Assembly (NCBI RefSeq): GCF_010078235.1 | Contig: NZ_JAABOS010000007.1 | Span: 1 to 64,000 of the forward strand | Source of the DNA: Cognatundibacterium crateris | GTDB taxonomy: Bacteria > Pseudomonadota > Gammaproteobacteria > Burkholderiales > Burkholderiaceae_D | DNA length: 64,000 nucleotides | Direction of reading: 5' to 3' | Shown: positions 19,739 through 29,206 of the stretch, in pieces | Numbering within the stretch: the stretch's first letter is position 1 | Layout of the letters: each line of letters opens with the position of its first letter | Notes under the pieces: model-generated | Seen by the model: the letters and a program-made list of their open reading frames with translations, nothing else | Databases searched by the model: none | What the model was told of the DNA's origin: nothing | Position numbers and translations under genes: made by a program

Positions 19739-20008
19739 GCCGCTACCATCAATGCAGCACAAGGCTCTGACTAAGGTGCAACTTAAGTCAGCAATCTAAA
19801 GATAAAAACACGCCCATCAACATACTTGCGGACACTAGAATTCAGGGCAACTACGCTGAATCAGGCAAGCAGGTGATCTCCGGTAAACACGCTTTTTCAA
19901 GTTGCAAGGAAGCTGTAAGGAACTCAGGATAGTCTGGACTCATGCGCTTGCAACACTAGTCGTTGCAAGATAGAGCAATTAACAAACATCCTGATACCGG
20001 AGACTATT
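19739..20008 (+). other. Intergenic region with one hairpin
   Basis: No gene seen. A hairpin, CTTGCAAC (19947-19954) / GTTGCAAG (19962-19969) with loop ACTAGTC, lies 40 bases before the start of the small membrane protein. It is not followed by a T run and may be a leader structure or operator. Confidence 0.4.
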
Positions 20009-20218
20009 ATGTGGAAAATTCTTGTTGGTTTTATCGTTTTTGCAGCTGCTGCTTTGTTTATGATTTTCAAAGCTGGCGATAAAGTGGATATGCAAGGCGA
20101 AGCAGGAGCCCACAATCCGACCGAAGTCCATTCAGCCTCAGCCAGCGCCAGTGCTGAAACACCTGTCGTAACAGCACCAGCTGCCGCTGCATCCGATGCA
20201 ACAGCAGCCAGCAAATAA
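20009..20218 (+). CDS. Small single-span membrane protein
   Basis: The protein has 69 residues. An N-terminal hydrophobic segment (WKILVGFIVFAAAALFMIF, about 2-20) is followed by an Ala/Ser/Thr-rich tail with no recognised motif. A ribosome-binding site (CGGAGAC) precedes the ATG. The stop lies 4 bases from the end of the convergent metC gene. I do not recognise a family. The protein could be an anchored small protein or have an uncleaved signal anchor. Confidence 0.62.
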   Translation: MWKILVGFIVFAAAALFMIFKAGDKVDMQGEAGAHNPTEVHSASASASAETPVVTAPAAAASDATAASK

Positions 20219-20222
20219 TCGC

Positions 20223-21395
20223 TTACAACTGCGCCAGGGCCTGTTCCACATCAGCGATCAGGTCCTGAGTATCTTCCAGCCCGACATAAAAGCGGACTAA
20301 ATTCCCCTTCTCTTTCCAACGATCCCGCATCTGTTCTATGCGATATGGAATACACAGGCTATGCGCTCCACCCCAGCTAAAGCCAATACCAAACAGCTTC
20401 AGGCTATTGACGAAACGGTCGGTCTGCTCTTCACTGTAACGCGTATCGAACAGCACTGAAAACAAACCTGCCGCCCCCTGGAAATCACGTTTCCATATTT
20501 CATGCCCGGGACAGGACGGCAAAGCCGGATGTAATACTTTGCGAATTTCCGGTCGTGCTTGCAAGCAGCTGGCTAACTCACGCGCACTGCGATCATGCGC
20601 ATCGAAACGTAATTTCATACTGGGTAAATTGCGTAACACCAAATAGACATCATCCATACCGACACCAAAACCCAGCCGCATATGTGTCGTCTGCAGTCTT
20701 TGGTACAAAGCATCATCGCGCGTCAACACCGCACCCATCAATACATCGGAGCCACCACTCTGGAATTTGGTCAGGGCCTGCATCACGATGTCGACACCAA
20801 GTTCAAACGCAGGAAAAACCAGACCAGCCGACCAGGTATTATCCAGTGCAACCAGCACGCCACGTGCATGCGCAGCAGCGCAAATTGCCGGCACATCAGG
20901 CACTTCCATAGACACAGAACCTGGTGCCTCGACCCAGATCAGGCGCGTGTTATCACGTATTAAATCCGAGATTCCGGCACCAATTAGTGGATCGTAGAAC
21001 CTGGCCATCACGCCGTATTGCTTGTGCATCCAGATTCCAAGGTCGCGATTCGGCCCATACACGTTGCCTGGCATCAGCACATCATCGCCCTGCTTCAAAA
21101 AACTGAAATTGACCAGACTGATCGCGGCCAAACCGCTGGGTACCAGGATGCAATGCTTGGCATTTTCAATTTCGGCGAGCTTCGCCTCCAGTGTAAAACT
21201 GGTCGGCGTACCATGCAGGCCATAGGTATACGAAGTCTTTTCCTGCCAACTGCGGGCCCGCATCGCTGCTACGTCTTTAAACAACACCGTGGACGCATGG
21301 TGTATCCCGCAGGAAAATGCAGAAAATCCCTGTGGTGCCTGGTATTCGCTATGCACCAACCGGGTATGGATTCCCAGATGATCTTGATCACGCAT
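20223..21395 (-). CDS. metC: Cystathionine beta-lyase / Cys-Met metabolism PLP enzyme
   Basis: PLP-dependent enzyme of the cystathionine gamma-synthase superfamily, 390 residues. The PLP Lys is in MQALTKFQSGGSDVLMG, with upstream VALDNTWSAGLVF carrying the conserved Asp. N-terminal IHTRLVHSEYQAPQGF and C-terminal SLKLFGIGFSWGGAHSL fit the MetC group rather than MetB. It would cleave cystathionine to homocysteine, pyruvate and ammonia. The start is the ATG at 21395, preceded by GGAGG. The longer frame to 21485 is rejected. Confidence 0.88.
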   Translation of the reverse strand: MRDQDHLGIHTRLVHSEYQAPQGFSAFSCGIHHASTVLFKDVAAMRARSWQEKTSYTYGLHGTPTSFTLEAKLAEIENAKHCILVPSGLAAISLVNFSFLKQGDDVLMPGNVYGPNRDLGIWMHKQYGVMARFYDPLIGAGISDLIRDNTRLIWVEAPGSVSMEVPDVPAICAAAHARGVLVALDNTWSAGLVFPAFELGVDIVMQALTKFQSGGSDVLMGAVLTRDDALYQRLQTTHMRLGFGVGMDDVYLVLRNLPSMKLRFDAHDRSARELASCLQARPEIRKVLHPALPSCPGHEIWKRDFQGAAGLFSVLFDTRYSEEQTDRFVNSLKLFGIGFSWGGAHSLCIPYRIEQMRDRWKEKGNLVRFYVGLEDTQDLIADVEQALAQL

Positions 21396-21681
21396 ATTAA
21401 GCCTCCTGTTTTCATAATTTGCTAGCCGGAGAAATCCGGGCATTACGGATCTGCGCCAGAAAACTGACTGGCAAACTGCCTTCATCAGGCAAATACATTT
21501 CTAATTGTTAAATGGCTGTTCTTTTTTAAACCTAGTGTAGGTGATTTCCGCTTAAAATGATCAATTCTTTGGTTCATATCCTGGGGCAATTGCCAACCAA
21601 CTTTTGAGAAAGATGATATTGACATCCAACATCCTTAAGCCTTTCCCTCATTGCCAGCACATTTCACTCTAGCCTTCGTGT

Positions 21682-22569
21682 ATGTATCATTTTTTTCTGC
21701 GAACCTATACCGCTATCCTGCTTGGCCTCTGGTTCGCCACCTACACAGGGAGTGCTTCAGCCATCACGAAAGTGATCTACCCTGCCGGCGAAACACCGAA
21801 TGACCCGCGCTATAACGATGTGATCGAAGTTTTAATCACTGCGCTGGAAAAAACCCGCTACCGTTTTGGTGACTACGTATGTCAACCCAGTGCCATTGCT
21901 ATGCCAAAAAAGCGATATCTGATGGAGCTGGCACAAAAAGAACGAAGAGTTAACATCGTATGGAGTCCCAGCACTGAGGCACTGGAGCAAGAATTTACGC
22001 CTATCCGCATTCCATTACGTAAGGGCCTGCTCGGCTATCGCGTACTCATGATACGCAAAGATCAGCAGGCAAAATTTGATCGCGTACAAAATTTGGCGGA
22101 CCTCACAGGCCTGAAGTTTGGTCAGGGAGTGGGCTGGGTGGATAATCAGATTTATGATTTCCATCATATACCAGTAGTCCAGGCGCAATATGGACAACTA
22201 TTTAAAATGCTGGAAGCACAGCGCTTTGACGCATTTCCCAGGGGGATAGGTGAAATTCTTGGGGAGATGGAGCTTAATCGCCATGATCATCCCGAACTGA
22301 CGATAGAAAAGAATCTGCTGCTGTATTATCCATTTCCTTATTATTTCTTCTTTAATCACCAGGATAAAGAACTCAGAGAGCGAATTACTACAGGTTTAAA
22401 TATCATGCAAAAAGATGGCAGTCTGGACGCCATCTTCCTCAAATATCATAAAACGGCAATTGATAGTCTGAACCTGAAGAACCGGCGTCTGATCCGATTG
22501 GAAAATCCCACGTTGCCGAAAAACGTACCTCTGAACGACCCTATGCTTTGGTACGTACCTGGCAAATAA
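21682..22569 (+). CDS. Periplasmic solute-binding-like protein
   Basis: The protein has 295 residues, with a signal peptide (about 1-28, ending GSASA). The mature part resembles family 3 amino-acid-binding folds: PRYNDVIEVLITALEKT near the start, a central VQNLADLTGLKFGQGVGWVDNQIY block typical of the second lobe, and LNIMQKDGSLDAIFLKYH near the end. No permease or ATPase is adjacent, so it may act as a sensor-type or orphan binding protein. It is divergent from metC with a 286-base gap. Ligand unknown. Confidence 0.75.
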   Translation: MYHFFLRTYTAILLGLWFATYTGSASAITKVIYPAGETPNDPRYNDVIEVLITALEKTRYRFGDYVCQPSAIAMPKKRYLMELAQKERRVNIVWSPSTEALEQEFTPIRIPLRKGLLGYRVLMIRKDQQAKFDRVQNLADLTGLKFGQGVGWVDNQIYDFHHIPVVQAQYGQLFKMLEAQRFDAFPRGIGEILGEMELNRHDHPELTIEKNLLLYYPFPYYFFFNHQDKELRERITTGLNIMQKDGSLDAIFLKYHKTAIDSLNLKNRRLIRLENPTLPKNVPLNDPMLWYVPGK

Positions 22570-22648
22570 GCTAGTCAGTCCCGGTGCAGTATTGGCCAGG
22601 GCTCAGCGATGCCACGCGGTGCCTCAAGCACTGCGGACCAACCCGACA

Positions 22649-23656
22649 TCAAACCAGCAAATCGATATGCTGCATACTACCAACCTGACCATGCTCTCCC
22701 AGCCACAGACCAGTGGCGCCTAACTTGCCCGCCAGCTTTTGGTCCGGCGTCGTCAGCAGTTTTTCAGTTGCGACCTGACCGAGATATAAAGCCCCTACTC
22801 CCGCCTCCCGCAAACTCGTAAATTGCGACTTTCCTTGCGGACCGGAAGACAGTAAGCCCAACTCAGCAAACACAGGATCAGCAGCATCTATCCACTGATT
22901 ATGATCCGCATCAAGCTTAGCCAGTTCCGCGAAACCATCGCCAGTCGCCGGGCCAAATAACTGCGAACCCTGCCTGATCTCGTCCTCAGGATACTGACGA
23001 CGTGCCAAATATGCGCCGTTATTCAGCATAGGTATCGCTCTTTGCTGACCATCATTGAATAAATCCAGATTTAATTTTTGGCCATTCAGGCTGACCGAAT
23101 TTCCTGAAAAATTCAGCACCAGCGGATCTCGCATACCAGCTTCAGCACGTGTCCGGACTGTCCTGACCAACTCGGTTTCAGTCTGCAATGCAAAAGAAAA
23201 CTGGAATTGTATCGTCTGGTGATCTGCGGTCTGCACCTGACCGCTGGCTTCAAATTGCAAACTCGTCGTCTCCCGGATGGCAACCGTTTCTATCCGCTGA
23301 CGAACACCAGGGGAAGCCTGCGAGCCTTGACTGGAGCCGGAGTGTTGTGCTCCTACCGCCTGCATGGGCTGGAGCAAATTCACTTCCTGCCCAAACATTT
23401 CACGCAACAACGCAATCATGGTCTGCAAATGCGGGTCCAGCGCAGAACTGCTCAACGCTGCCGCGCCTGCTCCGCCTGCCTCAGCTTGCGCAAGTTGTTG
23501 AGCTGATTCGGAAATCTGAACCGTGGATGCGGCAAACGTCTGTTGACTTTGCGTAGCCTGCGCACTGAAGCTGGCACCGTTGCGCCCTACCACTACTTCT
23601 GTGCGACTGGAAGACTGGGTGGTGGCGAGCGCCACCTGGGAGGTGAGAATGTGCAT
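22649..23656 (-). CDS. Conserved-looking protein with an EF-hand-like loop
   Basis: The protein has 335 residues. The N-terminal part is Ser/Gln/Ala-rich, the middle is beta-rich, and near residues 270-285 there is a calcium-loop-like stretch, LDADHNQWIDAADPVF (Asp-x-Asp-x-Asn pattern). The C-terminus ends GLWLGEHGQVGSMQHIDLLV. No signal peptide is evident. I choose the second ATG of a tandem pair (23656), 6 bases after GGAG. The frame is open to a TTG at 23668. Function unknown. It converges with the solute-binding-like gene. Confidence 0.7.
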   Translation of the reverse strand: MHILTSQVALATTQSSSRTEVVVGRNGASFSAQATQSQQTFAASTVQISESAQQLAQAEAGGAGAAALSSSALDPHLQTMIALLREMFGQEVNLLQPMQAVGAQHSGSSQGSQASPGVRQRIETVAIRETTSLQFEASGQVQTADHQTIQFQFSFALQTETELVRTVRTRAEAGMRDPLVLNFSGNSVSLNGQKLNLDLFNDGQQRAIPMLNNGAYLARRQYPEDEIRQGSQLFGPATGDGFAELAKLDADHNQWIDAADPVFAELGLLSSGPQGKSQFTSLREAGVGALYLGQVATEKLLTTPDQKLAGKLGATGLWLGEHGQVGSMQHIDLLV

Positions 23657-23782
23657 CATAAGCTCCAAATGACCACCATGATCTGGAGTTACGGCAATAT
23701 TGGCGAAAACTATAAGGAAAACGAGGATATTTTAAAGAAACAGGATTATTGCAAAAAAATCAGCAATAAAATCAAGCTAAAA

Positions 23783-24274
23783 CTATTTAGCTATAGCTTG
23801 CCGAAGCATCCGCGGACTGCGTAACTTGAGTGTGAACTCCATACTGGTATTGCCATCGGCGGACAGCCAGCTTCCTGTCAATTGCCCTGCTTTGAGCTCA
23901 GCATCCCATTGCCCCGACACTTCCGTGCCGTCTTGCGATTCTTCCAGGCTGATGCGATCACCAGCGAGCTCACCAGCCAGCAGTATGCGTTTGGGCGGTG
24001 TCTTGCCGCTGGTAGTCAGGGTGTAATATCCTTCCAGCCCATCAATTTCATCCTTCTTGGGACGCAGAAAGACATGCACGGCTTGCTTGCCCAGCATGCC
24101 GCTAAATTCCACGGCATGCTTGAGTACAGGATGCTGTACGGTAGCGCTGGCCGGAGCAGATTCAGTCACCGCAGCCTGTGCTTGCAGCGCGTATGCGCTG
24201 AGACTGAGGCCAATGCCCAGACTCAGGCGTACGCAAAAACGACGCACAAATTTGACTGATACGCCCCGCATCAT
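23783..24274 (-). CDS. Exported protein of unknown function, coupled to rimO
   Basis: The protein has 163 residues. An N-terminal signal peptide (about 1-35, basic RRFCVRLS then a hydrophobic core and AQA) is followed by a soluble domain with alternating beta-type segments (VEFSGMLGKQAVHVFLRPK, LEGYYTLTTSGK, SGQWDAELKAGQLTGSW). These look like a repeated small barrel fold that may bind lipids or polymers. This is inference. Its ATG overlaps the rimO stop as TGATG, so translation is probably coupled. A second ATG one codon on is also possible. Confidence 0.72.
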   Translation of the reverse strand: MMRGVSVKFVRRFCVRLSLGIGLSLSAYALQAQAAVTESAPASATVQHPVLKHAVEFSGMLGKQAVHVFLRPKKDEIDGLEGYYTLTTSGKTPPKRILLAGELAGDRISLEESQDGTEVSGQWDAELKAGQLTGSWLSADGNTSMEFTLKLRSPRMLRQAIAK

Positions 24275-25656
24275 CAAACCGCTTCACCCCATAAATCATG
24301 CGCATCTGCGGCAGTAATGCGTACATCCACAAATTCGCCGACTTTCAATTTACGATGCGGTTCAAATGGTGGCTTCACATAGACCACGCCATCAATTTCC
24401 GGCGCATCGGCTGCGCTACGGCCGATACCACCGCTACGATCCAGCGCATCGATCAAAACCCGCACCGTCTTACCAACTTTCGCTTGCAAGCGTTGTTTGG
24501 AGATTTCTTCCTGCAATTCCATCACGCGACGGCGACGGTCTTCACGCACTTCATCCGGCAACTGATCCGCGATTTCATTCGCAGTCGCACCTTCCACTGG
24601 CGAATAAGCAAAACAGCCGAGGCGGTCGATTTGCGCTTCTTTCAGGAAATCCAGCAAATATTCAAACTCTTCTTCAGTTTCACCTGGGAAACCGGCGATG
24701 AAGGTCGAGCGTATGGTGATTTCAGGGCACATCTCACGCCAGGCTTTGATGCGTTCAATATTTTTTTCACCACTGGCCGGACGCTTCATGCGCTTGAGCA
24801 CATCGGGATGGGCATGTTGTAAAGGCACGTCCAGGTAAGGCAAAACATGACCATTATTCATGAATGGAATGATCTGATCCACATGTGGGTAAGGATACAC
24901 ATAATGCAGGCGTACCCAGGCATCATATTGTTTAGCCAATTCACCCAATGCCTCTACCAACTGGGTCATGTGGGTTTTAACCGGTTTGCCATTCCAGAAG
25001 CCAGTACGGAATTTCACATCCACGCCATACGCGCTGGTGTCTTGAGAAATCACCAGCAATTCTTTCACGCCCGCCTTGAACAGGTTTTCCGCCTCCAGCA
25101 TCACGTCAGCAATAGGTCGCGAGACCAGATCGCCGCGCATAGAAGGGATAATACAGAAACTACAACGGTGGTTACAGCCTTCAGAAATCTTCAGATATGC
25201 AAAATGCTTAGGTGTGAGCTTTACGCCCTGAGCAGGCACTAAATCGATAAAAGGCTCATGGGGTTTAGGCAAATGCTTGTGGACAGCAGCCATCACTTCG
25301 CCCACAGCGTGTGGGCCAGTAACTTCCAATACCTTAGGATGGATAGACTGAATCATATCCTTGCCATCTGCGTCCTTTTTGGCGCCCAGACAACCGGTAA
25401 CGATGACTTTGCCATTCTCAGCCAGTGCCTCACCGATCGCATCCAGGGACTCCTGAACTGCAGCATCGATAAAGCCACAGGTATTTACGATCACGAGATC
25501 GGCACCGTCATAGGACTTCGCGGTATCGTAGCCCTCAGCACGCAATTGAGTAAGTATCTGTTCAGAATCGACCAAAGCTTTTGGGCAACCCAGACTAACA
25601 AAGCCCACTTTAGGGCTGGACGCGGCGTCCTGACGACGGATTTCAGTGATAGACAT
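24274..25656 (-). CDS. rimO: Ribosomal protein S12 methylthiotransferase RimO
   Basis: Radical-SAM methylthiotransferase that modifies Asp of ribosomal protein S12, 460 residues. The N-terminal UPF0004 cluster Cys are in [22 protein letters not shown] and VTGCLGAKK. The radical-SAM CxxxCxxC is in [16 protein letters not shown], and the C-terminal TRAM domain includes [13 protein letters not shown]. RimO rather than MiaB is indicated by [15 protein letters not shown] and [11 protein letters not shown]. The start codon lies only 9 bases after the T tract of a terminator hairpin. Confidence 0.96.
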   Translation of the reverse strand: MSITEIRRQDAASSPKVGFVSLGCPKALVDSEQILTQLRAEGYDTAKSYDGADLVIVNTCGFIDAAVQESLDAIGEALAENGKVIVTGCLGAKKDADGKDMIQSIHPKVLEVTGPHAVGEVMAAVHKHLPKPHEPFIDLVPAQGVKLTPKHFAYLKISEGCNHRCSFCIIPSMRGDLVSRPIADVMLEAENLFKAGVKELLVISQDTSAYGVDVKFRTGFWNGKPVKTHMTQLVEALGELAKQYDAWVRLHYVYPYPHVDQIIPFMNNGHVLPYLDVPLQHAHPDVLKRMKRPASGEKNIERIKAWREMCPEITIRSTFIAGFPGETEEEFEYLLDFLKEAQIDRLGCFAYSPVEGATANEIADQLPDEVREDRRRRVMELQEEISKQRLQAKVGKTVRVLIDALDRSGGIGRSAADAPEIDGVVYVKPPFEPHRKLKVGEFVDVRITAADAHDLWGEAV

Positions 25657-25665
25657 AAATGCTTT

Positions 25666-25705
25666 AAAAACAAAAAAGGTACAAGAGCGAATCCGCTATT
25701 GTACC
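25666..25705 (-). terminator. Terminator hairpin immediately upstream of rimO, overlapping a -10-like box
   Basis: GGTACAA (25678-25684) / TTGTACC (25699-25705) with an inner AGCG/CGCT stem and loop AATC. On the minus strand the T6-G-T5 tract (25677-25666) ends 9 bases before the rimO ATG. The promoter-proximal arm contains TACAAT (25698-25703 on minus), a good -10 box. Transcription starting there would begin inside the hairpin. Confidence 0.7.
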
Positions 25706-25747
25706 TGTTACCGCATTCATTTACCCGTTCAGACGCTGTTTTTCCTG

Positions 25748-25771
25748 AAAAATCAGCAGCTTAACAGCTGA
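25748..25771 (-). terminator. Weak terminator after phaR
   Basis: Minus-strand stem TCAGC / GCTGA (25771-25767 and 25757-25753) with a 9-base loop, followed by five T. It lies 11 bases after the phaR stop and is separate from the stronger hairpin next to rimO. Confidence 0.5.
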
Positions 25772-25781
25772 CTCAGGCGCA

Positions 25782-26339
25782 TTATTTTTTATTCTGATCT
25801 TCAGGATTGAACGGAAATGCATTAAACATATTCTTAGCCTGGCTCTGCATCTGCTCCTGCATCTGGATGAACAGGTGTTTGCTTTGCTCAATATAGTTGC
25901 CCATCATTCCTTGCATCATCGGGCCCTGCACATTCATGAACTGGGTCCACATTTCCGGGCTGAAAGGCTTACCTTCGTATATACCTTTGGAATTTTCAGC
26001 CAGCTTATTCTGAATATCGATAAAAGCCTGTACGTTCTTTTCCAGATACGATCCCATCATGCCCTGCATAGCATGACCGTAATAACGGATAATCTGCGAC
26101 AGCACGGCACTGGAGAACATAGGCTGACCACCGGCCTCCTCTTCCAAAATAATCTGCAAGAGTATGCTGCGGGTTAAATCCTCACCGGTTTTTGCATCAA
26201 CAACTGCAAAATCATCGTTTTCCAATACAAACTGTTTTACATCCACCAAGGTAATGTAGCTACTGGTTTGCGTGTCATACAAACGACGGTTAGGGTATTT
26301 CTTGATCAGGTGCTGCGTGGTTTTTTTTGCGCTGTTCAT
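25782..26339 (-). CDS. phaR: PHB-synthesis regulator PhaR
   Basis: DNA-binding and granule-binding repressor that controls phasin genes and PHB synthesis, 185 residues. The N-terminal PHB/PHA accumulation-regulator DNA-binding domain begins LIKKYPNRRLYDTQTSSYITL (about 10-30). A PHB-associated repeat region (YGHAMQGMMGSYLEKN, MQGMMGNYIEQSKHLF) follows. The C-terminus is Met/Gln-rich. I choose the ATG at 26339 (MNSAKKTTQ), because residues upstream in the open frame to 26420 are unlike the family. It lies downstream of phaB, with a 298-base gap. Confidence 0.93.
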   Translation of the reverse strand: MNSAKKTTQHLIKKYPNRRLYDTQTSSYITLVDVKQFVLENDDFAVVDAKTGEDLTRSILLQIILEEEAGGQPMFSSAVLSQIIRYYGHAMQGMMGSYLEKNVQAFIDIQNKLAENSKGIYEGKPFSPEMWTQFMNVQGPMMQGMMGNYIEQSKHLFIQMQEQMQSQAKNMFNAFPFNPEDQNKK

Positions 26340-26486
26340 TGAAATCTCAAGTAATAAAACGACTTCCGGGCATCTGTTACGAGACCGGATTTGACTCAGC
26401 AAGCAGAGTAGTCGCCACATCGCAGCCCACTCTGTTTGTCCCCTAAAATTATGATTCTTGTAAAAATATAATATTACTGTTCAGAA

Positions 26487-26512
26487 CAAACCGGTGTTAA
26501 AACACCAGTTTG
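26487..26512. repeat. Inverted repeat upstream of phaR
   Basis: CAAAC-C-GGTGTT and AACACC-A-GTTTG, nearly perfect, within the 298-base phaB-phaR gap. A second inverted repeat, GCGGTGTC (26595-26602) / GACACCGC (26623-26630) with a 20-base loop, follows the phaB stop and is a possible terminator without a T run. The phaR promoter must lie in this gap. A PhaR operator is possible but not shown. Confidence 0.45.
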
Positions 26513-26637
26513 CTCTACAACCGACGGTGCAAAGTCAGCACGACTTATTTTACCGCATTGCAACAATTCACTTGCAGAAATATGTGCAAATACTGCGGTG
26601 TCACCACAACAACTTCAATGGAGACACCGCAAACTGC

Positions 26638-27378
26638 TTAGCCCATATGCAAGCCACCATTGATGGAGAAGTCTGAACCAGTCGCATAACCACCTTCGTC
26701 AGACGCAATCCAGGCCACGATAGAAGCAATTTCTTCTGGTTCAGCCAGACGTTTAACCGGAATACCGTTAACGATTTTTTCCAGTACGTCCGGACGAATT
26801 GCGCGCACCATATCGGTACCAACATAACCCGGCGATACCGTATTGACTGTCACCCCTTTGGTCGCCACTTCCTGCGCCAGCGCCATCGAGAAGCCATGAA
26901 TACCTGCTTTTGCTGTCGAGTAATTGGTTTGACCAAACTGCCCTTTTTGGCCATTGACCGAAGAAATATTGATGATACGGCCCCAACCGCGATCGACCAT
27001 GCCCTCGATCACTTGTTTTGTGACATTGAACAGAGAGTTCAGGTTGGTGTCCATCACGGCATCCCAATCTGCTTTACTCATCTTACGGAACTGACCATCG
27101 CGGGTGATACCGGCGTTATTGACCAAAACATCAATCTCACCGATTTCTGCTTTCACCAAATCAAACGCTGCCTTGGTGGAGTCCCAGTCAGACACATTAC
27201 CTTCTGATGCATGAATATCAAGGCCTTCAGCTCGCATATCAGCCAGCCATTTTTCACGGCGCTGAGAATTTGGTCCGCATCCTGCTACCACAGTAAAACC
27301 TTCGCGGCACAGACGACGGCAAATTGAGGTACCGATTCCACCCATACCACCAGTTACATACGCAACACGTTTTGTCAT
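26638..27378 (-). CDS. phaB: Acetoacetyl-CoA reductase (NADPH)
   Basis: Short-chain dehydrogenase that reduces acetoacetyl-CoA to (R)-3-hydroxybutyryl-CoA, 246 residues. The nucleotide motif is VTGGMGGIGTSICRRL, the catalytic Ser is in INISSVNGQKGQFGQ, and the YxxxK pair is in NYSTAKAGIHGF. The C-terminus ends INGGLHMG, characteristic of PhaB. A ribosome-binding site (CAGGAGA) precedes the ATG. It follows phaC by 43 bases. phaA (thiolase) is not in this window. Confidence 0.95.
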   Translation of the reverse strand: MTKRVAYVTGGMGGIGTSICRRLCREGFTVVAGCGPNSQRREKWLADMRAEGLDIHASEGNVSDWDSTKAAFDLVKAEIGEIDVLVNNAGITRDGQFRKMSKADWDAVMDTNLNSLFNVTKQVIEGMVDRGWGRIINISSVNGQKGQFGQTNYSTAKAGIHGFSMALAQEVATKGVTVNTVSPGYVGTDMVRAIRPDVLEKIVNGIPVKRLAEPEEIASIVAWIASDEGGYATGSDFSINGGLHMG

Positions 27379-27421
27379 TTTTGTTCTCCTGAATAAATGT
27401 AATTCTCAAACAAGCACTTAA

Positions 27422-29143
27422 CTAAGCTGCCCTGACTTTGACATAACGTCCCGGCGCTGCCTCAACTGCTTTAAATTGCGTATTGCCGGGCTGAGCCGGT
27501 GCTTTGACCATCTTGCCGCCATGTTCAGACAGGAACTCAGACCAGACTGGCCACCAACTTCCGGCATGTTCCGACGCCCCGGCCAACCAAGCATCTGAGG
27601 CTGTTTGCTGACGATCATCATTCAACCAATAACTGCGTTTCTTTTTAGCAGGAGGATTCACCACACCTGCGATATGACCCGAGGCGCCCAGCACAAATAG
27701 GTTGCGCTCGCGGTGTGCCGGATTGAGTAAGGCCAAAGAGGCGAAGGCTGCCTGCCATGGCACGATATGATCATCCCTCGAACCATAAATAAAGCAAGGT
27801 GCATCGATCAGACCCAAATCCACCTGCTCGCCAGCAACTTTCAATGCATTTGGCACTTTCAATTTGTTTTCAAGGTAGGTATTGCGCAAATACCAGCAAA
27901 ACATTGGGCCTGGCAAGTTGGTACTGTCGGAATTCCAGTACAACAAATCAAATGGCGGCGGTGCCTCACCTTTAAGGTAATTCGACTGCACATAATTCCA
28001 GACCAGATCATTTGCACGCAGGCTGGAGAAAGTGCTGGCGAGGTCACGTCCAGGCAACAGTCCTTTCTTGCCTATAGTCTGCTCACGCATCGCGACCTGC
28101 ATTTCGTCAACGAACACATCCAGCACGCCTGTATCTGAAAAGTCCAGCAAGGTCGTCAGTAATGTCAGACTGCTGGCCGGATGCTCCCCACGTGCTGCCA
28201 GTACTGCAAGCGCAGTCGAGACTATCGTTCCGCCAACGCAAAAACCGAAAGCATTAACCTGAGGCTGCTTACTGATCGCACACGCGACTTCCAAGGCCTT
28301 GATAGCACCCTCTTCGATATAGTCATCCCAAGTGACCTGATCCAGATGTTCATCCGGATTCGCCCAGGACACCAGGAACACGGTATGCCCTTGCTCGACG
28401 GCGTAACGCACCACGGAGTTCTCAGGCTGAAGATCAAGTATGTAAAATTTATTGATGCATGGCGGCACCATCAACAAAGGACGCTGATGAACCGTCTTAG
28501 TCAGCGGCGTGTACTGTATCAACTGAAACAGGCGATTTTCAAAGACGACTGTTCCTTCCGTAGTCGCAACATTTTTACCCACTTCAAATGCTGACTCATC
28601 AGTCTGTGAGATGCGCCCTTTCTGCATATCAGCCAACATCTGGCTGATTCCTTTAGCCAGACTCTCGCCTTTGCTTTCTATCAGTTTGGTTTGCGCTTCC
28701 GGATTCGTCACCAGGAAATTGGCAGGTGACATGGCATCAATCATTTGCTGCACAGCAAAATTGATTTTCTGTTTAGTCTTAGGATTGGCATCTACTGCTT
28801 CGGATAAGGCCAGCAGAAAGCGTGCATTGAGTAAGTAACTGGCGGCACTGTACGCATGCATTGCGTGGTTTTGCCAGCCCGCAGCTGAGAAACGCCGGTC
28901 GTTTAATGTAGGAAGCTTAGACAGCGTAAAATCTTGCCACAACTGTCCGAATTCTTGCATATACTGGGTTTGCAACTTGGTGAATAACGCAGGATCTATC
29001 TTTGCGCCGGCTTCTTTCAGAACATCCATGACAGGCAGATCTGTCAATGAATTCGCAGGCTTCACCCACTCCTGCCAAGGTTTTTGGTTCGCTAGCTGTG
29101 ACATCCATTCGGAGTACATAGCTTGAGGATCAAAGGTCTTCAT
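27422..29143 (-). CDS. phaC: Class I poly(3-hydroxyalkanoate) synthase
   Basis: Polymerises 3-hydroxybutyryl-CoA at the granule surface, 573 residues, the usual class I length. The catalytic Cys is in the lipase-like box FGFCVGGTIV, the catalytic Asp is in SRDDHIVPW, and the His is in LGASGHIAGVVNPP. The N-terminal domain contains conserved DPAL-type segments. CAGGAGT precedes the ATG at 29143. It forms an operon with phaB. The PHB regulator phaR is downstream in the same orientation. Confidence 0.96.
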   Translation of the reverse strand: MKTFDPQAMYSEWMSQLANQKPWQEWVKPANSLTDLPVMDVLKEAGAKIDPALFTKLQTQYMQEFGQLWQDFTLSKLPTLNDRRFSAAGWQNHAMHAYSAASYLLNARFLLALSEAVDANPKTKQKINFAVQQMIDAMSPANFLVTNPEAQTKLIESKGESLAKGISQMLADMQKGRISQTDESAFEVGKNVATTEGTVVFENRLFQLIQYTPLTKTVHQRPLLMVPPCINKFYILDLQPENSVVRYAVEQGHTVFLVSWANPDEHLDQVTWDDYIEEGAIKALEVACAISKQPQVNAFGFCVGGTIVSTALAVLAARGEHPASSLTLLTTLLDFSDTGVLDVFVDEMQVAMREQTIGKKGLLPGRDLASTFSSLRANDLVWNYVQSNYLKGEAPPPFDLLYWNSDSTNLPGPMFCWYLRNTYLENKLKVPNALKVAGEQVDLGLIDAPCFIYGSRDDHIVPWQAAFASLALLNPAHRERNLFVLGASGHIAGVVNPPAKKKRSYWLNDDRQQTASDAWLAGASEHAGSWWPVWSEFLSEHGGKMVKAPAQPGNTQFKAVEAAPGRYVKVRAA

Positions 29144-29206
29144 GCGTGACTCCTGATTTTCGGGTAATGTTCGACAAAAAAATTTTTAGCTTCCGGATAC
29201 AACACA

